DNA of 64,000 nucleotides, from assembly GCF_025336525.1 (NCBI RefSeq), contig NZ_JAOCZP010000003.1:672038-736037 (forward strand). Direction: 5' to 3'. Numbering within the stretch: the first letter of the stretch is position 1; each line of letters opens with the position of its first letter. The notes below the pieces were generated by a model that saw only the letters and a list, made by a program, of their open reading frames with translations, was not told where the DNA came from and made no database searches. This document shows positions 17,410-25,755 of the stretch, piece after piece. The position numbers and the translations under genes are program-made. The DNA is from Chelativorans salis (lineage in GTDB: Bacteria; Pseudomonadota; Alphaproteobacteria; Rhizobiales; Rhizobiaceae).

Positions 17410-18087
17410 TCACCGCTCTATGCGGAATGTATTGGCGGATGCGCGTTTTTCCCACCCCGCCCTCTCCAGCGCCGGCACGCTGTCCTCGGCCGCCGGGTAT
17501 CCGAGGCAGAGGTAGCCGATGAAACTCCATGCGGGCGGTACGTCGAGTGCTGCGATGACGTCCTTCGGTTCCAGGATCGAGACCCAGCCGAGGCCCACGC
17601 CCTCGGCACGGGCCAGGAGCCAGAGCGTGTAGACCGCCATTACCGCCGAATATTCGATCATCTCCGGCATGGTGCGGCGCCCCAGGCCGTGGCCCTGCCC
17701 GGTCGAGCGGTCCGCGAACACCGCCACGTGGCAAGGCGCCTCGTCCAGGCCCGCCAGTTTCAGGCGTGCATAGCGGCCGGCGCGCTCGGACGGCTGGGCC
17801 GCAAGGGCCTTGGCGTTGCAGCGCTCGAAATTCTCCCTGATCATGGCGCGCCGCTCGGCGCTCCTGACGATGACGAAGCGCCAGGGCTGGCTCAACCCCA
17901 CGGACGGCGCGAGGGAGGCGGAATCGAGGAGACGTTCCAGAAGACCGCCGGGCAGCGGCTCGGGCCGGAAACGCCGCACATCGCGGCGCCAGGAGAAAAG
18001 GTCCCTGAGCTTCTCCCGGAACGCCGCGTCGAAGGCCGGCGGTTCGGTGGAAGGACCGGCATTGCGGAAGGATGCGGCCTTGCTCAT
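17410..18087 (-). CDS. bluB: 5,6-dimethylbenzimidazole synthase
   Basis: BluB cleaves reduced FMN with oxygen to make 5,6-dimethylbenzimidazole, the lower ligand of vitamin B12. The 225-residue protein is nitroreductase-like: FREKLRDLFSWRRDVRRFRPEPLP at the N-terminus, then LDSASLAPSVGLSQPWRFVIV, where the SVGLSQPWRF stretch is typical of BluB, the hydrophobic MIEYSAVMAVYTLWLLARAEGVGLGWVSI region, and a C-terminal IGYLCLGYP. No cobalamin riboswitch could be recognised upstream. The neighbours are not cobalamin genes, which is usual for isolated bluB copies. Confidence 0.9.
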   Translation of the reverse strand: MSKAASFRNAGPSTEPPAFDAAFREKLRDLFSWRRDVRRFRPEPLPGGLLERLLDSASLAPSVGLSQPWRFVIVRSAERRAMIRENFERCNAKALAAQPSERAGRYARLKLAGLDEAPCHVAVFADRSTGQGHGLGRRTMPEMIEYSAVMAVYTLWLLARAEGVGLGWVSILEPKDVIAALDVPPAWSFIGYLCLGYPAAEDSVPALERAGWEKRASANTFRIER

Positions 18088-18200
18088 CGTTCCATTCCTC
18101 GCTCCGGCGTCCTTGTCCTAGGCGTCTCGAATAGCTTCAAAAGAGCGCGGCGGCAAACTCCTTGCGCCGGGGGCACTATCAGATGAACGCCGTTGTGCGG

Positions 18201-18231
18201 TATAATCACTTGTGCCCGCAAGGGCGGGCAC
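18201..18231 (+). promoter_or_regulatory. Promoter -10 box with a 5' stem-loop
   Basis: An exact TATAAT at 18201-18206 is followed by a perfect 8-base inverted repeat GTGCCCGC-AAGG-GCGGGCAC at 18212-18231, then GGGAGG and the ATG at 18245. Transcription would start at about 18213, putting the stem at the very 5' end of the mRNA. No good -35 box was seen. Confidence 0.5.
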
Positions 18232-18244
18232 GGGAGGCACTGCA

Positions 18245-18835
18245 ATGCGTGGCATTGCGCGATGGGCAGCGGCCATCGCTGCTGTTTTCCTGCTGGGCGC
18301 GGGCCCGGCGGACGACGGGCGCTGGCTCGCCGGCGGCTATTCCTTCTCCGACGAGCGCGGCGGCTTCCGCATTCGGGCGATTGACGGCAGCGGCACCAGG
18401 GACGATCCGGTGGTGCTGACACAGGAGCTTTATTCAGCGAGTTCGGTGGTGCTCGTCATCCGCGAGGTCGCGCGGCCCCCGCCGCAGCCTGGGGCCGTGC
18501 ACTATGCCGGCACGCGGCTTTATCTCAAGCTGGAGACGGTGAATGCGAGCGGGCTTGCCTGGATCGAGTTCGCCTACGAATTGCAGGAAAAGCCCGGGCT
18601 GCCTAGTACCTATGGCGACGGCCTTTCCTTCGACCAAAGGCGCACGCAAGGGGACGCCGTCTCCTCCGACGCCTTTTCCGCCCACAAACGTGACTTCGAG
18701 CCGCACGATAGGCTCCTGTTCAGCAAAGGCAAAAGCGATCCTGGAGAGATGGCATCCTTCTCCTTCCTCGTCACCGACCTGACGCCGGTCGCCACCTTCT
18801 ATCTGGTGCAGGATCCGCGCATTCCCTTCTCGTGA
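18245..18835 (+). CDS. Secreted hypothetical protein
   Basis: A 196-residue protein starting at ATG 18245, after the ribosome binding site GGGAGG. Residues 1-20 form a signal peptide (MRGIARWAAAIAAVFLLGAG). The mature part is beta-rich and acidic: WLAGGYSFSDERGGFRIRAIDGSGT, then repeated hydrophobic/polar alternation, and FSFLVTDLTPVATFYLVQDPRIPFS at the end. It is not recognised as a named family. It overlaps or abuts the uracil-DNA glycosylase gene, so the two may be co-transcribed from the TATAAT promoter at 18201. Confidence 0.7.
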   Translation: MRGIARWAAAIAAVFLLGAGPADDGRWLAGGYSFSDERGGFRIRAIDGSGTRDDPVVLTQELYSASSVVLVIREVARPPPQPGAVHYAGTRLYLKLETVNASGLAWIEFAYELQEKPGLPSTYGDGLSFDQRRTQGDAVSSDAFSAHKRDFEPHDRLLFSKGKSDPGEMASFSFLVTDLTPVATFYLVQDPRIPFS

Positions 18836-18891
18836 CCGGAGAATGCGGTTCAGCGCTTGCATTGGGCGGCCGGGCGGACGACATTCATGCC

Positions 18892-19713
18892 ATGATGCCA
18901 ATCCGCGACCCCGCGCAACTGCGCGACATTCTCTCCTTCTATGCCGATGCCGGTGCCGACGAGGCGCTGGCCGAGGAGACGCAAGACCGCTTTGCCCAGC
19001 CGAAGGAAGCGTCGGCGCCCGCGACGACCGGGGAGAAGAGGCCGGCGCGGGAAGCGCCCCCTGCCCCACCCAGGCAGGCGGTGCACGCCGCCGTCCCCGA
19101 CGAGGCACAGGCCGCGTGGGCGCGCGCGCTTGCCCGCGAGGCTGGATCGCTGGAGGAATTGCAGGCAATCCTCGCCGATTTCGACGGCTGCAACCTGAAA
19201 TACACGGCGAAGAACACGGTGTTCGCCGACGGCAACCCGGAAGCCGACCTGATGCTGGTGGGTGAGGCGCCGGGGCGCGACGAGGACCTGCAGGGACTGC
19301 CTTTCGTCGGCCGTTCGGGGAAGCTGCTCGACCGTATATTGGCTGCGATCGGCCGCGGCCGCACGAGCGCCTACATCTCCAACGTCATCCCCTGGCGGCC
19401 GCCCGGCAACCGCGATCCCTCGCCGCTCGAAACCGAGATTTGCCGCCCCTTCATCGAGCGGCATATCGAGCTGGCGAAGCCGAAGGTGCTGGTGACGCTC
19501 GGCAACCCATCCACAAAGCTTCTGCTCAACACGCAGACGGGCATCATGCGCATGCGCGGCACCTGGGCCGTCCACACCACTCCGGATGGGCAGGAAGTCC
19601 CGACGATGCCGACGCTGCACCCGGCCTATCTCCTGCGCAATCCGGCGCACAAGAAGCTCGCCTGGCGCGACTTCCTCGCCATCAAGGCGAAGCTTGAGGA
19701 ATTGGGCGGCTGA
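18892..19713 (+). CDS. Uracil-DNA glycosylase, family 4-like
   Basis: A protein of about 273 residues removing uracil from DNA. The active-site motif A is VGEAPGRDEDLQGLPFVGRSG (position roughly residues 122-142), with the family-4 GEAPG..ED pattern. The C-terminal motif B is PTLHPAYLLRNPAHK. In thermophilic family-4 enzymes four cysteines hold a 4Fe-4S cluster; here only two corresponding ones are visible (GCNLKY and TEICRPF), while the third position is tryptophan (IPWRPPGN). The N-terminal about 90 residues (PKEAS to PPAPPRQ) are a low-complexity linker. The start is uncertain: GTG 18832 overlaps the upstream stop, and ATG 18892 or 18895 is more conventional. Confidence 0.85.
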   Translation: MMPIRDPAQLRDILSFYADAGADEALAEETQDRFAQPKEASAPATTGEKRPAREAPPAPPRQAVHAAVPDEAQAAWARALAREAGSLEELQAILADFDGCNLKYTAKNTVFADGNPEADLMLVGEAPGRDEDLQGLPFVGRSGKLLDRILAAIGRGRTSAYISNVIPWRPPGNRDPSPLETEICRPFIERHIELAKPKVLVTLGNPSTKLLLNTQTGIMRMRGTWAVHTTPDGQEVPTMPTLHPAYLLRNPAHKKLAWRDFLAIKAKLEELGG

Positions 19714-19758
19714 GCGGGGATGCCCGGCCGGCGCGTGTCCGGCCGGGGCATGCGGCAT

Positions 19759-20154
19759 TCAGGCGGCCACGGGAGCCGTCCGCAGGGCGGCGTATTGCAG
19801 CACCGCGAAGAGCGCCACGGCAAGTGCCTGGGCGGTAATGAAGGCCACGCCCAGAAGGTTGGGCGAGATGATGCCGGCGAGCATGATCGCGAGGCTTCCC
19901 ACTACCCACAACGCATTGACCAGCACGATGTCGAGCACGAGAAGGCGCGGCGCGGCCTGGCGACGAGCGACCGTGATGAGGAGGGCGACGAAGGGGACGA
20001 GCGCGACGCCCGCCCAGAACAGAAGCGGGCCCGGCAGCGCCAGAAGCGGCCCGAGGATGCCAGCGCCAGCGATCATGAGCGCGGCGGCCGCGCCGCTGAT
20101 TGCTGCGTCGGCCAGGAGTGCCTTGCGAAGGAAGGGGGGGATGGTGAGTGTCAT
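19759..20154 (-). CDS. Four-helix integral membrane protein, unknown
   Basis: A 131-residue protein with four hydrophobic helices at about residues 12-35, 40-62, 70-95 and 100-125, and short polar loops (RRQAAPR after the second). No family is recognised; it resembles small conserved membrane proteins of unknown role. It is divergent from the XRE/MmyB-like regulator at 20325, with a perfect palindrome between them. Such pairs often consist of a regulator and its target, so this gene is probably controlled by that regulator. Confidence 0.75.
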   Translation of the reverse strand: MTLTIPPFLRKALLADAAISGAAAALMIAGAGILGPLLALPGPLLFWAGVALVPFVALLITVARRQAAPRLLVLDIVLVNALWVVGSLAIMLAGIISPNLLGVAFITAQALAVALFAVLQYAALRTAPVAA

Positions 20155-20246
20155 TCTTCGGCTCCTGATGAAGGGTTTTGGGGCCGGCCGCGGTTTCGTC
20201 CCCAGCCGGTCGTGGGGAAGAATGGCGTAGAGGGTGCGGTGTGGCG

Positions 20247-20263
20247 ATTACCTGGGAGGTAAT
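20247..20263. promoter_or_regulatory. Candidate operator palindrome between divergent genes
   Basis: A perfect inverted repeat, ATTACCT-GGG-AGGTAAT, sits in the 170-base gap between the membrane protein gene (start 20154, minus) and the XRE regulator gene (start 20325, plus). Its position and symmetry suit a dimeric HTH repressor acting on one or both promoters. Confidence 0.6.
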
Positions 20264-20324
20264 GGTGTTTGCGCGGGCGCTTGGTTAGAGAGGTGGGGAT
20301 GGACAAACAGACGGGTTTCACCCG

Positions 20325-21140
20325 ATGCAGCAGAACATGGACATGGAACGGACGAACGTCGGCGGGCTGCTGCGGGAATGGCGGCAGCGGCGGCGGCTGA
20401 GCCAGCTTCACCTGGCGCTCGATGCGGGGGTCTCGCAGCGGCATTTGAGCTTCGTGGAAAGCGGGCGCGCCTTGCCCTCGCGCGACATGGTGTTGACGCT
20501 GGCGGAGAGCCTCTCGGTGCCGCTGCGCCAGCGCAACCGCCTGCTATTGGCGGCAGGCTATGCCCCCTCCTTTGCCGAGCGCGCGCTGGACGACCCGGCG
20601 CTGAAGCCGGCGATGGAAGCGGTACAGCGCGTGCTCGACGGCCACGCGCCCAACCCGGCGCTGGCCATCGACCGGCATTGGAACATGCTTGCCGCCAACG
20701 GCGCGCTCGCACCGCTCCTGCAGCCGGTGGAGGATAAATCGCTGCTTACCCCGCCCGCCAACGCGCTCAGAGTGAGCCTGCATCCCCGGGGCCTGGCGCC
20801 GTACATCGTCAATCTGGCGGAATGGCGGGCGCATGTGCTGGAGAGGCTGCGGCAGATCAACGACCAGGTGGCGGACCCAGCGCTCAGCGAACTGGAGCGG
20901 GAGCTTGCCGCTTATCCGGGCGCGCCGCATGGGCCGCAACGTGGTAAGGGGAATGCCATCGCCGTGCCTTTCCGCTTGCGGCTGGGCGGGGCGGAGCTCT
21001 CGTTCATCACAACAACCACGGTATTCGGCGCGCCGCTCGATGTGACGCTGTCGGAGCTTGCGATTGAAAGCTTTTTCCCCGCAGACGAGGCTACGGCGCG
21101 GTTTTTGAGAGAGGCGCAGGACGAGGAGCGGACGGGCTGA
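20325..21140 (+). CDS. XRE family regulator with MmyB-like C-terminal domain
   Basis: A 271-residue regulator. The helix-turn-helix at about residues 14-70 reads LREWRQRRRLSQLHLALDAGVSQRHLSFVESGRALPSRDMVL (given as position), the usual start of this family. The C-terminal MmyB-like ligand-binding domain begins at LAIDRHWNMLAANGAL near residue 105 and includes NALRVSLHPRGLAPYIVNLAEWRAHVL and FFPADEATARF. MmyB-like domains are PAS-like and bind fatty-acid-like ligands in the Streptomyces methylenomycin regulator. It is divergent from the small membrane protein, with the palindrome between them. From memory, this type often controls an adjacent gene for a small membrane protein or a dehydrogenase. 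Confidence 0.9.
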   Translation: MQQNMDMERTNVGGLLREWRQRRRLSQLHLALDAGVSQRHLSFVESGRALPSRDMVLTLAESLSVPLRQRNRLLLAAGYAPSFAERALDDPALKPAMEAVQRVLDGHAPNPALAIDRHWNMLAANGALAPLLQPVEDKSLLTPPANALRVSLHPRGLAPYIVNLAEWRAHVLERLRQINDQVADPALSELERELAAYPGAPHGPQRGKGNAIAVPFRLRLGGAELSFITTTTVFGAPLDVTLSELAIESFFPADEATARFLREAQDEERTG

Positions 21141-21476
21141 GACGCTGGCTGTTCGGCTGGCCTGATAGTGGTTGAATTTCGGCTATGGGCGGGAAGGCAT
21201 CGTCCGCTGCTCCTTGGGTAAAGAGCTGCAGCGTGCCATTTGCTGTCCTGCTCCGCGCGTCTCGAAAGCCGCCATTCGCGGGCCGTCGGAGCTTCTCGAA
21301 TTCCTGCGCCACCCACCGCGCGAACTTCATTAGTTCCGCCGAGTCCGCCTAGCTATTTTGGCTAGCTGGCGGGCCTATTCGGCGGGGCGTAAAGTGGTTT
21401 TTTGGTGCGTTCGGTTGTTGTGGGCGTACCGGTATTGAGACGGCAGCGCTCACCCCGACAAATGTGGGAGGATGAA
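21141..21476. other. Intergenic region without recognised element
   Basis: About 335 bases between the XRE regulator and the secreted protein at 21477. It is moderately AT-richer around 21340-21420 (GCTATTTTGGCTAGCTGG), consistent with a promoter for the downstream gene. No convincing gene or terminator was seen. Confidence 0.4.
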
Positions 21477-22022
21477 ATGCGCGTGTGGTCAATGTACTCC
21501 ATGGCCGCTCTTGCCGGACTTGGCCTTTCTACGGCCGTCCTGGCAGCCGAAATGAGCGACGAGGAGCTGATCGAGAATGCAATGTCCGCGGCACCGGAGG
21601 CTGTGGCGCGCGACGCGACGATCATCGCGATGGACGAAAACGGCGAGATGCGGACGCTGAGGCAGGGAACAACCAACTTCACTTGCATGGCGGACGATCC
21701 GGGTCCCGGCAACAATCCGATGTGCCTGGACCAGAATGCCATGGCCTGGGCGGAGGCCTGGATGAACAAGACAGAACCGCCAAAGGGCAAAGTGGGATTC
21801 GGCTATATGCTGGCAGGCGGTGCAACGCCGAGTAATGTCGATCCCTTTGCCGAACCGGCTGAAGGCGCAGAGCTGGCGCAGGAGCCGCCGCACGTCATGA
21901 TCTTCAGCCTGCCAGAAATCCCGGCGGATTATCCCCAGCCCGGAGATACACCGGACATGTCGCAGCCTTGGGTCATGTGGGCAGGAACGCCCTACGAGCA
22001 CCTTATGCTGCCAGTCGAATAG
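21477..22022 (+). CDS. Secreted hypothetical protein with two conserved-looking cysteines
   Basis: A 181-residue protein with a signal peptide at residues 1-24 (MRVWSMYSMAALAGLGL, cleavage near VLA-AE). The mature part is acidic and methionine/proline-rich, with cysteines at 70 and 83 in FTCMADDPGPGNNPMCLDQ, likely a disulfide. Its end, WVMWAGTPYEHLMLPVE, resembles family members of unknown role that I recall only as conserved hypotheticals. The start at ATG 21477 follows GGGAGGATGAA. It should be periplasmic. No operon partner. Confidence 0.75.
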   Translation: MRVWSMYSMAALAGLGLSTAVLAAEMSDEELIENAMSAAPEAVARDATIIAMDENGEMRTLRQGTTNFTCMADDPGPGNNPMCLDQNAMAWAEAWMNKTEPPKGKVGFGYMLAGGATPSNVDPFAEPAEGAELAQEPPHVMIFSLPEIPADYPQPGDTPDMSQPWVMWAGTPYEHLMLPVE

Positions 22023-22247
22023 GGCTTTCGATCGGCGCGGCGGACCCGCATAACCCGCCTCGCCGATCTCCTCCCCGACACCGCATCGCGAAATGGGCTG
22101 ATGAAGGGCCGCTCAGGGCTCAATCGAGCCATTCATTGCGGCTATCGTAAATGACGGCAAGGGGTCAAAAACCCGAAATTCAACTGAAACACTACTGCGG
22201 AATTCCACCTTCCACCGGTGGAGGATGCGGCACTAGCAGACTCCGCC

Positions 22248-23204
22248 CTACCCGCCCGGCGGCACGAACCTTCGGGCGGCGACGCGTTTGAGGCCGAGTT
22301 GGCGTTCGCGCCAGATGATGAAAAGGCCGGCGCCGACGACGATGGCGCCGCCGACGAGCGTGTAGACGGTGGGAATGTCGCCGAAGGCGAAATATCCGAC
22401 GACGATGGCGAGGATCATCGAAGTGTATTCGAAGGGGGCGATGGTGGAGAGCTCGGCGTGGCGGTAACACTGGGTCATCAGGATCTGCGCCACACCGCCG
22501 CAGATGCCGGCACCGACCAGCGCCAGGTATTGCCAGCGCGTCAGCGCTTCCCAGCCGAAGGGGATTGTAAATAACGAGACGACTGTTGCGGTGACGGAGA
22601 ACCAGAGGACGATGGTCGCCGTCTTCTCCGTTGTCACCAGCCGGCGCACCAGAAGCATGGCGACCGCCGAGGCGGCCGCGCCGCCCAGGATGGCGATGAC
22701 GCCGAGAGCCTGGCCCTCCTCCAGGCCCGTAGCCCCCGTCAAAAGCGTAAGCTTGGGCCAGGCGATGATGACAACGCCGACGAAGCCCACAAGCACGGCG
22801 CTCCAGCGGTAAAGGCGTACCACCTCGCCGATGAAGATGGCGCTGAAGACGACGACGATCAGCGGCTGCGCGTAATTGAGCGTGATGGCATCAGGCAGGG
22901 GCAGGCGTGTCAGGCCGAAGAAGCTGAGCCCCATGGCGGCGACACCGATCAGGCCGCGCATGATATGGCCCATGGGGCGCGTAGTGTGGAAGGCGGTCGT
23001 GAGCTCCTTCCGCCAGGCCAGCATGACGAGGATCGGGAAGATGGCGAAGAAGGAGCGGAAGAAGACGATCTGTCCGGCCGGCACGGTGCCGGCCGATTTG
23101 ATCAGGGAGGACATGGCGACGAAGATCGCCACCGATATGATCTTGAGCGTTATACCGACGAGCGGCCTGCGCTGGGAGGCGAGATCGGTGGCGGCGACGG
23201 CCAT
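22248..23204 (-). CDS. EamA/DMT family transporter
   Basis: A 318-residue inner-membrane protein of ten predicted helices made of two EamA repeats: residues about 18-150 (AIFVAMSSLIKSAG, FFRSFFAIFPILVML, LPLPDAITLNYAQPLIVVVFSAIFIGE) and about 165-300 (YLALVGAGICGGVAQILMTQ, APFEYTSMILAIVVGYFAFGD). Members export or import amino acids, nucleobases or metabolites. The ITLNYAQPL and APFEYTSM stretches are typical of the S-adenosylmethionine-transporter-like subgroup, but the substrate is not determinable. The gene is followed by a perfect palindrome at 22211-22222. Confidence 0.9.
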   Translation of the reverse strand: MAVAATDLASQRRPLVGITLKIISVAIFVAMSSLIKSAGTVPAGQIVFFRSFFAIFPILVMLAWRKELTTAFHTTRPMGHIMRGLIGVAAMGLSFFGLTRLPLPDAITLNYAQPLIVVVFSAIFIGEVVRLYRWSAVLVGFVGVVIIAWPKLTLLTGATGLEEGQALGVIAILGGAAASAVAMLLVRRLVTTEKTATIVLWFSVTATVVSLFTIPFGWEALTRWQYLALVGAGICGGVAQILMTQCYRHAELSTIAPFEYTSMILAIVVGYFAFGDIPTVYTLVGGAIVVGAGLFIIWRERQLGLKRVAARRFVPPGG

Positions 23205-23272
23205 GGCTGCTCACCTGCCCGGCCGCGCGGGGTGCGCCGGCCGGACGTTTCGCGTGCATTCGTCGGATGGCG

Positions 23273-25585
23273 TCACCGCGTCCCTTGCGCCTCCGCGATG
23301 GCGTTCCACACGCGTGACGGCGTGGTCGGCATCTCGATGTGGGAGATGCCGTAGGCGCGGTAGAGCGCGTCTGTCACGGCGTTGAGAACGGCCGGGGTGG
23401 AGCCGACGGTGCCGGCCTCGCCGGCGCCTTTCATTCCGAGTGCATTGGTGGTGGAAGGCACGTTGCGCGTCTCGAAATGGATGAGCGGTAGAATGTCGGC
23501 GCGCGGCATGGAATAGTCCATAAAGCTCGCGGTTATGAGCTGCCCGTCCTCCGAATAGATCGTCTCCTCCGTCAGCGCCTGGCCGACACCCTGGGCAATG
23601 CCGCCGTGGATCTGGCCGGCGAGCAGGATCGGATTGGCCGTGGCGCCGAAATCGTCGACCACTGTATAGGCCACTATCTCCGTCTTGCCGGTGCCTGGAT
23701 CGACCTCAACTTCGCAGATATGGGTGCCGTTCGGATAGGTCGGCTCCTCCTGGCGGAAATCGCCGAGGCCCTTGATGTCGTCCGGGTTCTTCGCCGCCTT
23801 GGCGATGGCAGCGAAATCCATCGCCCGGTCAGTGCCGACGATGCGGGCCGTGCCGTCGACGAGCTCGATGTCGGCGGGCGAGGCTTCCAGCTCGTCGGCG
23901 GCGATCTTCCTGATCTTCTCGGCCAGGTTCTCGCCGGCACGCGCCGCCGAGACACCACCGATGGGAATGGAGCGCGAGCCGCCTGTGCCGCCGCCCGATT
24001 CCAGCTCGTCCGTGTCGCCCTGGCGGACATGGATCTTGTCGATGTCGATGTTGAGCTTCTCGGCGATGAATTGGGCATAGGCGGTGGCGTGGCCCTGGCC
24101 GTTCGACTGGGTGCCGATGGCAAGAGTGACCGTGCCGTCGCCGTTCAAGGTGAGGTGCGCCGGCTCGGAACCGGGGAAGGCGCAGGCCTCGATATAGGTG
24201 GCCATGCCGATGCCGCGGATGCGGCCGCGCTTCTTGGCCTCATCGAGCCGTTCCTCAAAGCTCGCCCAGCCGGCGCGCTCCATGGCCTGCGTCATGTGGC
24301 CGTCGAGTTCGCACCGGTCGTAGGTGCGGCCGCCGGGCGTGACGTAGGGGAACTGCTCCGGCTTGATGAAGTTACGGCGGCGGATCTCCTCGCGCGGGAT
24401 ATCGAGCTGCCGCGCGCATTCGTCGACCAGCTTCTCGATCAGAAGGGCCGCCTCCGGCCGTCCTGCCCCGCGATAGGCGTCGACCGGGCAGGTGTTGGTG
24501 TAGACGCCTTTGACCGTGGCGCTGAGCGGCTGGATGTCATAGACGCCGGTCGCCATCGTCACACCGCCTGTGGGGATCAGGGGGCCGAACTGGTGGATGT
24601 AGGCGCCCATATTTGCCAGCACCTCGATGCGCAGGCCGAGGAAACGGCCGTTGCCGTCGAGCGCCATCTCGGCGGTGACGACGTTATCGCGGCCCTGGCT
24701 ATCCGTCAGGAAATGCTCGCCGCGGTCGCCGTTCCACTTCACCGGCCCGCCCAGGCGCTTGGCCGCCTCCATCACCAGCGCATATTCGCGATAGGTGAAG
24801 GCCTTGGTGCCGAAGCCGCCGCCAACGTCGGGAGTAATGACCCGCAGCTTCTCCTTCGGAAGCTTGAAGACCACATCGGCAAGCACCGACCGCATCATGT
24901 GCACGCCCTGTGAGCCGGTGGTGAGGACGAAACGGTCCTCGTCGTCGCGCCATTCGGCAATCGCCGCGCGCGGCTCCATGTAGTTGGCGACGAGCCGGTT
25001 GTTGATGAATGAGACCTTGACGACGTGCTCGGCATTGTCGAAGGCTTCCTTCGTCTTCTCCTTGTCGCCCTGATGGTAGAGGAAGGCCTGGTTGGAGCCG
25101 AGCTCGGGCCACACCAGCGGTGCATCCCCGGCGAGAGCCTCCGCCGTGCCGGCCACCGCCTCCTCGTCCTCGTAGTCGATTTCGATCAGTTCGGCGGCGT
25201 CCTGTGCCTGGGCACGCGTATCGGCAACGACGAACGCCACGGCGTCGCCCACATAGTTCACGCGGTCGCGGCACAAGATCGGAATGTCACGCGTCGGCGG
25301 AACGGTGCCATCAGGCTGCTCCTGCATCATGCCGCTCTTGAGGTCGCCGAGATGGGCCGTGTCGGCGCCGGTCAGCACCAAATGCACGCCTGGGGCGGCC
25401 TGTGCGGCTTCCAACGAGGCTACGGTGAATTTTGCCTTGGCCACGGGCGAGCGCAGCACATAACCGTGCAGCGTGCCGGCCGGGGTGATGTCGTCCGTGT
25501 AGCGGCCCTTACCGGTGATAAAGGTCTCGTCTTCCTTGCGCAGCACGGATGCGCCCATGCCGAATTTCGGTGTGAGAACCGTCAT
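23273..25585 (-). CDS. Xanthine dehydrogenase family molybdopterin-binding subunit, form-II CoxL-like
   Basis: A 770-residue catalytic large subunit of a molybdenum hydroxylase. The N-terminal domain begins RKEDETFITGKGRYTDDI. Molybdopterin contacts include VGGGFGTKAF near 254-263 and GTQSNGQGHATAYAQF. The sequence AYRGAGR at 370-376 is the signature of form-II (putative) CO dehydrogenase large subunits, unlike AYxCSFR of true CoxL. A catalytic-glutamate segment, MKGAGEAGTVG, lies near the C-terminus. These enzymes normally need a 2Fe-2S small subunit and an FAD medium subunit, but neither is adjacent; the neighbours are a transporter and pepN. It is therefore an orphan subunit of unknown substrate. 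The start ATG 25585 follows AAGGAA. Confidence 0.9.
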   Translation of the reverse strand: MTVLTPKFGMGASVLRKEDETFITGKGRYTDDITPAGTLHGYVLRSPVAKAKFTVASLEAAQAAPGVHLVLTGADTAHLGDLKSGMMQEQPDGTVPPTRDIPILCRDRVNYVGDAVAFVVADTRAQAQDAAELIEIDYEDEEAVAGTAEALAGDAPLVWPELGSNQAFLYHQGDKEKTKEAFDNAEHVVKVSFINNRLVANYMEPRAAIAEWRDDEDRFVLTTGSQGVHMMRSVLADVVFKLPKEKLRVITPDVGGGFGTKAFTYREYALVMEAAKRLGGPVKWNGDRGEHFLTDSQGRDNVVTAEMALDGNGRFLGLRIEVLANMGAYIHQFGPLIPTGGVTMATGVYDIQPLSATVKGVYTNTCPVDAYRGAGRPEAALLIEKLVDECARQLDIPREEIRRRNFIKPEQFPYVTPGGRTYDRCELDGHMTQAMERAGWASFEERLDEAKKRGRIRGIGMATYIEACAFPGSEPAHLTLNGDGTVTLAIGTQSNGQGHATAYAQFIAEKLNIDIDKIHVRQGDTDELESGGGTGGSRSIPIGGVSAARAGENLAEKIRKIAADELEASPADIELVDGTARIVGTDRAMDFAAIAKAAKNPDDIKGLGDFRQEEPTYPNGTHICEVEVDPGTGKTEIVAYTVVDDFGATANPILLAGQIHGGIAQGVGQALTEETIYSEDGQLITASFMDYSMPRADILPLIHFETRNVPSTTNALGMKGAGEAGTVGSTPAVLNAVTDALYRAYGISHIEMPTTPSRVWNAIAEAQGTR

Positions 25586-25755
25586 GCCGGGATTCCTTGC
25601 GTGTTTTGGGGCGTGTTATGGAGCGAGTGAAGTGGAAACATCTGGAGACATTCTGATGGAGACAGTTTTGTCGACGGGCGGCATCGTGTAAAGAGCCACA
25701 CTTGAATTTGTTGGGCCAATCGGCGCGCGATGCCAGTGGCCGAGGGGAGTAAAGC

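Noticed and set aside
18088..18244. Cobalamin riboswitch before bluB
   Set aside because: The B12-box consensus and conserved helices could not be found in this interval.
22211..22222. 12-base palindrome TCCACCGGTGGA between convergent genes
   Set aside because: It has no loop or U run to act as a terminator, and such GC-rich palindromes occur by chance; kept only as an observation.
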